Of a stretch of DNA of 56,140 bases, positions 50,971 to 56,140 are shown piece after piece. Numbering within the stretch: position 1 is the stretch's first letter; each line of letters opens with the position of its first letter. The stretch comes from CAZHBA01 sp964530225 (GTDB lineage Bacteria > Pseudomonadota > Alphaproteobacteria > UBA6615). Under the pieces are notes generated by a model that was not told the origin of the DNA, searched no databases, and saw nothing but the letters and a program-made list of their open reading frames with translations. The stretch is from contig CAZHBA010000003.1 of assembly GCA_964530225.1 (NCBI GenBank), positions 1-56,140 of the forward strand. The letters run 5' to 3'. The position numbers were made by a program, and so were the translations under genes.

Positions 50971-52356
50971 ATGGGCGATACGACAAAAGTAAAAGACAGA
51001 GCGACAACTATCGAGTCTCTGAAGGAGGCGGACGAACTAACCGGCTCGCCACTGGTCGTTAAACCCGTCGCCTATCCTCTGGAAACCCTGGTGCCGGAAG
51101 CGCGCCAGCAGACACCTGCCGTCGGACAACGAGTGACTCGGCCGGACGGACATCTACATGGGCTGGGTCAGACCAAGTATATCGACGACATGACCTTCCC
51201 CAACATGATTCACGCTAAAATTTTGCGCAGTGAACATGCCCACGCCCGCGTCGTGAACGTTAATACCAGCGAGGCCGAAAAAATGCCTGGCGTTTTGGCA
51301 ACGCTCACCGGCAAGGAGATCCCCGTCAACTCCTTCGGCCCGTCCATCCAGGACCAGCCTATCCTAGCGGACGACAAAGTATTCCACATGGGCGACGGTG
51401 TGGCTGCAGTCGCCGCGCATACCGAACAGCAGGCAGCCGACGCACTGGCCAAGATCAAGGTCGATTACGAGCCGCTACCAGCAGTGTTCGATCCGCTGGA
51501 AGCCATGCAGGAAGACTCGCCCAAGGTTCACGACCCGGCCAGTAACATTTACGCTTCAAAAATTATTAAGAAGGGTAATGTCGACCAGGCGCTGGCCGAG
51601 GCTGACCGCGTGTTCGAGAAGCGCTTTAGCACACAGATGGTCGAACACGTGCCGCTCGAACCCCATGCCTCAATCGCCGTTTGGGACCCGAACGGACGGG
51701 TCACCCTGTGGTCCAGTCTCGGGCGTATCACCCTGGGGCGCGCCGACCTGGCGCGGACGCTGAATATGCCGATGAATAAGATACGCGTTGCCTCCACTAT
51801 CGTCGGTGGTAACTTCGGCGGCAAGAACGAAATCACCAGCGAGCCTATCTTGGCGTTGCTGTCGAAAAAAACTGGCCGGCCAGTCAAAGGTACCTTCAGC
51901 CGCCGCGACGAATTCGTTTCGTCGACCACACGCCATCCGTTCGTCATGGATTTCACCACCGGCGTTTCGAACGACGGGCGTATCACGGCGCGCAAGGTCC
52001 GTCTCGTCACCGATGGCGGCGCCTATTGCTCGTGGAGCGAGACGACCCTGAGCAAAGCGGCGATCCTTTCGGCCGGGCCGTACAAGATCGACCATCTGAC
52101 AGTGGAAGCCTTCGCCGTTTACACCAACAAGACCACATGCGGCGCCATGCGCGGTTTCGGTGCGCCTCAGGTTTGCTTCGCTTACGAATCCCACATGGAT
52201 GATATCGCCCGCGAATTGGGTATCGATCCTTTAGAAATCCGCATACTCAACGCCTTTGATGAAGGCTCGCAGAGCCCAACCGGTCAGGTGCTGCAAAGCG
52301 TCGTGGTCAAGGAAAGCCTGACCATGGCGGCGGATCGTTTCGGCTGGAAGGAATAG
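50971..52356 (+). CDS. molybdenum hydroxylase large subunit, N-terminal half (L polypeptide)
   Basis: A 461-residue protein carrying the hammerhead domain and the first molybdopterin-binding domain. GQTKYIDDMTFPNMIHAKIL starts the hammerhead, IKVDYEPLPAVFDPLEAM ends it, and the Mo-site segments are VGGNFGGKNEI (about 276), TRHPFVMDFTTGV, and GAMRGFGAPQVCFAYESHMDDIA (about 390), the AMRGFG version of xanthine/aldehyde/nicotinate enzymes rather than the VAYRCSFR loop of CO dehydrogenase. AGGAGGTAGGAAG gives a strong ribosome-binding site. It ends with TAG at 52354, exactly in the linker before the second Mo domain, which is encoded by the next ORF in another frame. Full-length relatives are one polypeptide, except in nicotinate dehydrogenase (NdhL/NdhM). 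Confidence 0.92.
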   Translation: MGDTTKVKDRATTIESLKEADELTGSPLVVKPVAYPLETLVPEARQQTPAVGQRVTRPDGHLHGLGQTKYIDDMTFPNMIHAKILRSEHAHARVVNVNTSEAEKMPGVLATLTGKEIPVNSFGPSIQDQPILADDKVFHMGDGVAAVAAHTEQQAADALAKIKVDYEPLPAVFDPLEAMQEDSPKVHDPASNIYASKIIKKGNVDQALAEADRVFEKRFSTQMVEHVPLEPHASIAVWDPNGRVTLWSSLGRITLGRADLARTLNMPMNKIRVASTIVGGNFGGKNEITSEPILALLSKKTGRPVKGTFSRRDEFVSSTTRHPFVMDFTTGVSNDGRITARKVRLVTDGGAYCSWSETTLSKAAILSAGPYKIDHLTVEAFAVYTNKTTCGAMRGFGAPQVCFAYESHMDDIARELGIDPLEIRILNAFDEGSQSPTGQVLQSVVVKESLTMAADRFGWKE

Positions 52357-52361
52357 CAGCA

Positions 52362-53372
52362 ATGAAAAAGCGCGGACGCGGTATCGGCTGCATGTGGTAC
52401 CCCATCGGCTTCACCGTTTCAGCCAACCCCAGTGCGGCGACAGTGAATGTTAACGAGGACGGCACAGCGACCCTGCTGACCGGCACCGTCGAGACCGGCC
52501 AAGGCTCGCTCACCGTGTTAGGGCAGATCGCCGCCGAGGCATTGGGGATCGCGACCGACGACATCCACGTGGTCTCGGCCGACACCGACGGTACGCCGAT
52601 GGACTCCGGCGCCATCGCTAGCCGCACTACCTACGTCACCGGCAACGCCATCGTGTCGGCGGCGGAGAAGGCCAAGGGAATACTGTTCGAAGCGGCAGCG
52701 CCATTGCTCGGTGTCAAACCCGAACAGTTGGAAGCCTGCGACCGCAAGATCCAGGTGCTCGGCCTTCCGCAGAAGAGCCTGCCCATCGGCGAGGTCGCCC
52801 ACCACAGCCAATTCGTGCTCGGCTGCCCGGCCATCGGCAGCTCGTCGTATAACCCGCCAACCGTCGACATGGACCCCGAAACGGGGGAAGGCAAGCCATT
52901 CAGCACCTATGTTTACGCCACCCAGATCGCCGAGGTAGCGGTCGACGACGAGACCGGCGAGGTCGAAGTTATTCGCATTGCGGCGGCACATGACTGCGGC
53001 ACGGCGATCAATCCCACCCTGGTCGAAGGCCAGATTGAAGGCGGCATCGCCATGGGTATCGGTTTTGGATTGCAGGAAGAAATACTGTTCGATGAAGGCG
53101 AACAGCTGAACCCCAACCTGACCAACTACATCATGCCGACCAGTCTCGACATGCCCAAAATCGACGTCGACATCGTCAAGAACTACGACCCCACCGGACC
53201 GTTTGGCGCCAAAGGCGTGGGCGAGCCGACCTCGGTGCCGACCGCCGCGGCAATCGCCAATGCGATCTACGACGCCGTCGGTGTGCGCATTACCTCGCTG
53301 CCGGCGACGGCGGAAAAGGTACTGAAAGGAATCAACGAGCAACGCTCGCAGCAAAAGCACCTGACTAACTAA
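52362..53372 (+). CDS. molybdenum hydroxylase large subunit, C-terminal half (M polypeptide)
   Basis: This 336-residue protein has the second molybdopterin-binding domain: MWYPIGFTVSANPSAATVNV, TGTVETGQGSLTVL (with the conserved Gln of the cofactor site), SADTDGTPMDSGAIASRTTYVTGNA, and GAKGVGEPTSVPTAA, whose Glu matches the catalytic base of xanthine dehydrogenase. AHDCGTAINPTLVEGQIEGG is also conserved. The ATG lies 5 bases after the preceding stop, in a different frame, with GGAAGGA 8-13 bases upstream. So either it is a natural separate subunit, or one base was lost between GAA and TAGCAG; adding one base would restore a single polypeptide through AAMKKRG. About 36 kDa, close to the 37 kDa NdhM of nicotinate dehydrogenase. 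Confidence 0.9.
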   Translation: MKKRGRGIGCMWYPIGFTVSANPSAATVNVNEDGTATLLTGTVETGQGSLTVLGQIAAEALGIATDDIHVVSADTDGTPMDSGAIASRTTYVTGNAIVSAAEKAKGILFEAAAPLLGVKPEQLEACDRKIQVLGLPQKSLPIGEVAHHSQFVLGCPAIGSSSYNPPTVDMDPETGEGKPFSTYVYATQIAEVAVDDETGEVEVIRIAAAHDCGTAINPTLVEGQIEGGIAMGIGFGLQEEILFDEGEQLNPNLTNYIMPTSLDMPKIDVDIVKNYDPTGPFGAKGVGEPTSVPTAAAIANAIYDAVGVRITSLPATAEKVLKGINEQRSQQKHLTN

Positions 53373-53452
53373 GAGCCTCGGCCCCACACACGACATGAGC
53401 TGCATCATCACCTGCCAAAGCGAACCGGCAGCAACGCCTCAGGTATAATCCC

Positions 53453-54706
53453 ATGGTTGTCGACGTGGCGGTGCTGGTAACCCTCGACAGCAAGGGCGCG
53501 GAGGGCCGTTTTCTGTGCGAGGCGCTAGTCCGCGCCGGCGCGCAGCCGTGGATCATCGACCTGTCGATGCGTCCACACGATATCGATGACGCCCATGTGC
53601 ATGGCGGCGAGGTGGCAAAGGCCGCGGACACCACCTGGGAGACGCTCGCCAGCCTGAGCCGGGCCGAGGCCGGCGAGACCATGATTACCGGTGGCACCAA
53701 GGTGCTCCTTGATAAATTCCAGCGCGGCGACATAGCCGGTGTCATCGGCGTCGGCGGCGCCAACGGCGCGACCATCGAATGCGCCATGATGCGCGCACTA
53801 CCGCCGTTATTTCCCAAGGTTATGGTCAGCCCGGTCGCCGGTACCGCCGCCGTCCAGTGGTACGTCGCCGAAAGCAACATCGCCATGTTCCCGACCATCG
53901 GCGACATCTCGCTAAATCGCATCACCCGCGCGGTGATGGAAAACGCCGCTCAGGCGATCACCGGGATGGCGCGGGCGCGGGCGGCAACGCCGGCGCAGAC
54001 GCAAGCGGACCCGCCGCTGATCGGCGTATCGTCGTTCGGTAACCTGCAGCAATGCGTCGACCGGATCAGCAAACGGTTGGAAGCAGCAGGCTATGAAGTG
54101 ATCCACTTCCACAGCTCAGGCCCCGGCGGCATGGCGCTGGAATCCCTCGCCGGCCTGGACGAGTTGGCCGGGGTTATCGACGTCACTACCTCGGAGCTGG
54201 CCGACCTGCTGGCCGGCGGCGTCTACAATGCGGGCGACGGCCGCCTGCGCACCGCCGGCACCGCCGGCCTGCCCCAGGTGGTGGTGCCGGGGGCGCTGGA
54301 CGTGATCAACTTCTGGGTCGGCGAGGTGCCCGAGCGCTACCGTGGCCGCGACTTCCACCAATACAATGTCGAAATCCTGCTGATGCGTACCAATGCCGAG
54401 GAGTTCGCCACCCTCGGAGAGATGATGGCCGAACGGCTGAACGCCGCCACGGGACCATTCGCTGTTTTAATTCCGACACGCGGCTTCAGCCAGATCACCG
54501 ACTTTCGCACCCACGACATCGACGGCAACGAAACCGGCTCATGGCATCAACCGCAGACCGACCAGGTGTTCACGGACAGTCTGCGCCAGCACCTGTCAAA
54601 GACGGACGCCATCGAGGAACTCGAACTGCACATCAACGACCCCGAGTTCGCCAATGCCTGCGTCAATGCATTTCTGAAGTTGAGGCGGGACGAAAATCCC
54701 AGTTAG
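53453..54706 (+). CDS. Tm-1-like ATP-binding protein (UPF0261)
   Basis: A 417-residue protein of the family of the tomato Tm-1 resistance protein's N-terminal half. It has two Rossmann-like domains. Conserved text includes VTLDSKGAEGRFLCEALVRAG, GVIGVGGANGATIECAMMRALP, KVMVSPVAGTAAVQWYV, IGVSSFGNLQQCVDRI and the His/Glu-rich HFHSSGPGGMALESLA. Biochemical function in bacteria is not established, though members are found in many soil Proteobacteria. It follows the hydroxylase by 80 bases in the same direction, so it may belong to that operon, and converges on the PEP-binding gene with only 4 bases between stops. Confidence 0.9.
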   Translation: MVVDVAVLVTLDSKGAEGRFLCEALVRAGAQPWIIDLSMRPHDIDDAHVHGGEVAKAADTTWETLASLSRAEAGETMITGGTKVLLDKFQRGDIAGVIGVGGANGATIECAMMRALPPLFPKVMVSPVAGTAAVQWYVAESNIAMFPTIGDISLNRITRAVMENAAQAITGMARARAATPAQTQADPPLIGVSSFGNLQQCVDRISKRLEAAGYEVIHFHSSGPGGMALESLAGLDELAGVIDVTTSELADLLAGGVYNAGDGRLRTAGTAGLPQVVVPGALDVINFWVGEVPERYRGRDFHQYNVEILLMRTNAEEFATLGEMMAERLNAATGPFAVLIPTRGFSQITDFRTHDIDGNETGSWHQPQTDQVFTDSLRQHLSKTDAIEELELHINDPEFANACVNAFLKLRRDENPS

Positions 54707-54710
54707 GCGG

Positions 54711-56039
54711 TTAGCGCGACAACGATTCCCCGGGGTCGGGCATCCAGCGCACCACACCAGCAACGCCATCGACCGCAACCATAGCGCCATCCGTAATCTG
54801 CTGGGTCGCATCGGGAACGCCGAGCACCATGGGAATGCCGCGTTCGCGCCCCAGTGATGCCAGGTGCGAAGTACTGCCACCCAACTCCGCGACCACTGCC
54901 GAGACACGTGGCAGAACGCTGGCCAGCGCCGGTCCGGCGACCTTAGTCACCAGGACGTCACCGGGGTTTATGCGGGCGATTTCGCATTCGCACGCGATCA
55001 CGCACGCTCGCCCGGTGCTCAGGCCAATACCGCCGGGATGGCCGCGCAGACCGGGTTTGCCGCGCCAAATTTCGTCTGGGATTTGCGATTCCTGCACACG
55101 CAGCGGGCGCGCCTGTAGCATTTTGATGCCATCGCTTCCGGCCGCCCACTCGACCTCCACCGGCTGGCCCATCATTTCGTGGGCGATCTTCATATAGCCA
55201 GCGAGTTTGCACACCTGATCTTCGGATAAACACCGCGCCTTTTCCGCGGGTGCGTGATCGTGGTCGTGATTATGAGCCCGCGCTAGCTTTCCGGAATGAT
55301 GAATATGACAATGGGCGCTATGTTCGAATTTCTGGCCGCTCACGCTCTCCAGTAACTCGCCCTCGGCGGACAGATCGTAACGGTCGGGAACGACCTCGCC
55401 CTGGGCGAGAGCTTCGCCCAAACCCCACGTTGCGCTGACCGACATGCCGCCGTTCACTGTCTCGCTCAGTCCACCACCCGAAACGTCGGCCTCAACGAGC
55501 GGCTGCACCAGAACCGCCATCGCCGTATCGATCGCCTTGATGTTCTTGTCGTCCATGTAGCGCATGGCTCGGGGCGACCACAGAGCGCCCCAGCAGGCAC
55601 GCAAAGCGGTTAGAAATTCGTCTTCCTTATCGATGCCGAGGAATGTTTGAAATTGTCCGGCGAAGGATGAGCCTTCAGTATCTTCCATCAGCGACGAAGA
55701 GCGCACGGCGACCCGCCCGCCGGTCTCGGCGACAAGCTCCCGGTAGGCGGCGATCAATTCCGCTTCGATCTCTGGCGCAATGGGCTTAGAAAACAAGCCG
55801 ATGCGGACATCCGCCACATGGCCGCGTGATTCCATAAAAGGTAAGGTCACGGCCTTCTCGGCCGCCTCGGTAAGACCCAGAGATCCGAGCTGATGATTAT
55901 AAGCGTCGGCGCCGAGGCAGAAGCCGCCCGGTGTCGGCAGGCCAGCATGGGCGAGGGCGGCCTGGTTGGCAGCCTTGGGCCCAAAGCGCGCAGCGTCGGC
56001 GGCAACTGGGTCAGCCAGGTTTACGACGAACCTAGTCAT
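54711..56039 (-). CDS. PEP/pyruvate-binding domain protein with mobile phosphohistidine domain and His-rich loop
   Basis: A 442-residue protein with an ATP-grasp/pyruvate phosphate dikinase N-terminal domain (FGPKAANQAALAHAGLPTPGGF, VRSSSLMEDTEGSSFAGQFQT) and a C-terminal PEP-utilizer mobile domain (ELGGSTSHLASLGRERGIPMVLG, with the phosphohistidine near residue 392). The PEP-binding barrel that follows in PEP synthase or PPDK is absent, so it transfers phosphate differently, like rifampicin-phosphotransferase-type proteins, or acts on another compound. Residues about 238-265 hold nine His in a short loop (HSAHCHIHH, HNHDHDH), unusual and perhaps metal-binding. The start is the ATG at 56037-56039; the frame continues to 56108 but AGAGAACC precedes the ATG. 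Confidence 0.85.
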   Translation of the reverse strand: MTRFVVNLADPVAADAARFGPKAANQAALAHAGLPTPGGFCLGADAYNHQLGSLGLTEAAEKAVTLPFMESRGHVADVRIGLFSKPIAPEIEAELIAAYRELVAETGGRVAVRSSSLMEDTEGSSFAGQFQTFLGIDKEDEFLTALRACWGALWSPRAMRYMDDKNIKAIDTAMAVLVQPLVEADVSGGGLSETVNGGMSVSATWGLGEALAQGEVVPDRYDLSAEGELLESVSGQKFEHSAHCHIHHSGKLARAHNHDHDHAPAEKARCLSEDQVCKLAGYMKIAHEMMGQPVEVEWAAGSDGIKMLQARPLRVQESQIPDEIWRGKPGLRGHPGGIGLSTGRACVIACECEIARINPGDVLVTKVAGPALASVLPRVSAVVAELGGSTSHLASLGRERGIPMVLGVPDATQQITDGAMVAVDGVAGVVRWMPDPGESLSR

Positions 56040-56066
56040 TGGTTCTCTTTCTTCCAAACATTGGAA

Positions 56067-56092
56067 CGGCCGGACGAATAATCGCCCGGCCG
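56067..56092. repeat. hairpin in the leader of the PEP-binding gene
   Basis: CGGCCGG (56067-56073) and CCGGCCG (56086-56092) are perfect seven-base arms around a 12-base loop, 27 bases upstream of the start codon on the minus strand. It could be a leader hairpin or the end of an upstream transcript. No T-tract follows on either strand. Confidence 0.35.
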
Positions 56093-56140
56093 CACCAAAT
56101 TGTCCCACACTTGAACGAACCGGTACCTTAATGGGGCATC

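Noticed and set aside
1..56140. tRNA, rRNA, CRISPR, phage or insertion-sequence features
   Set aside because: No cloverleaf-like or rRNA-like stretch, regularly spaced repeat, integrase or transposase with terminal repeats was seen on reading the window.

Overview
The window is a GC-rich chromosomal segment of an alphaproteobacterium, most likely a Rhodospirillales-type heterotroph. The evidence is gene order and family content rather than any marker RNA: pmbA, a lipid A-type exporter, waaA and lpxK; an M16 peptidase pair next to a DUF3035 lipoprotein, lspA, ileS and ribF; the short alphaproteobacterial form of Pgi; a MutL with an endonuclease motif; and many acyl-CoA and accessory oxidoreductase genes. 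No rRNA, tRNA, CRISPR array, insertion sequence or phage gene was seen.

Layout. 0-9.7 kb holds housekeeping genes: a partial DUF4170-like gene, pmbA, an ABC exporter, waaA and lpxK (the last three translationally coupled), an M23 peptidase coupled to xseA, and divergent purD. 9.8-13 kb is accessory: a glutathione S-transferase pseudogene, an FMN hydroxy-acid oxidase, a TauD-like dioxygenase and a pilus-protein-like fragment. 13-27.6 kb is again housekeeping: tadA, a glutamine-amidotransferase-like hydrolase, rluB, rsmD, mutL, pgi, the M16 pair, a DUF3035 lipoprotein, lspA, ileS (interrupted by an in-frame TAA), ribF and a MaoC hydratase. 27.7-37.7 kb mixes intact genes (amidase, MFS transporter, monooxygenase-like protein, SDR, pyrD, a HMG-CoA-synthase-like/DUF35 fusion, HlyU, acyl-CoA dehydrogenase) with several gene remnants. 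37.7-45.2 kb carries a thiolase, acetoacetyl-CoA synthetase, a bicupin, the ergothioneine genes egtB and egtD, and a DOPA-dioxygenase-like gene. 45.3-54.7 kb is one long plus-strand run: an FAH-family hydrolase, a metallo-beta-lactamase-fold protein, a 2-hydroxyacid dehydrogenase, a zinc alcohol dehydrogenase, a four-ORF molybdenum hydroxylase and a Tm-1-like protein. It converges on a PEP/pyruvate-binding protein with a histidine-rich loop.

How the parts may work together (inference). The 45-56 kb run looks like a catabolic cluster: a xanthine-dehydrogenase-family hydroxylase supplies the first oxidation, with a ring- or C-C-cleaving FAH hydrolase and two dehydrogenases downstream. Its molybdenum subunit is encoded by two ORFs separated by 5 nt, as in the nicotinate dehydrogenase layout (separate L and M polypeptides), although a single-base deletion could give the same picture. 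Acetoacetyl-CoA synthetase, a thiolase and the HMGCS-like/DUF35 protein resemble the archaeal thiolase/DUF35/HMGCS set, but the HMGCS-like protein has Gln where the nucleophilic Cys is expected.

The number of broken genes (GST, ileS, cyclase pieces, hydrolase, methyltransferase, pilus-like fragment, a decayed stretch at 41.8-42.1 kb) suggests a genome undergoing gene loss, or sequence errors at some sites. Which of these applies should be settled for ileS first, since it is normally essential.
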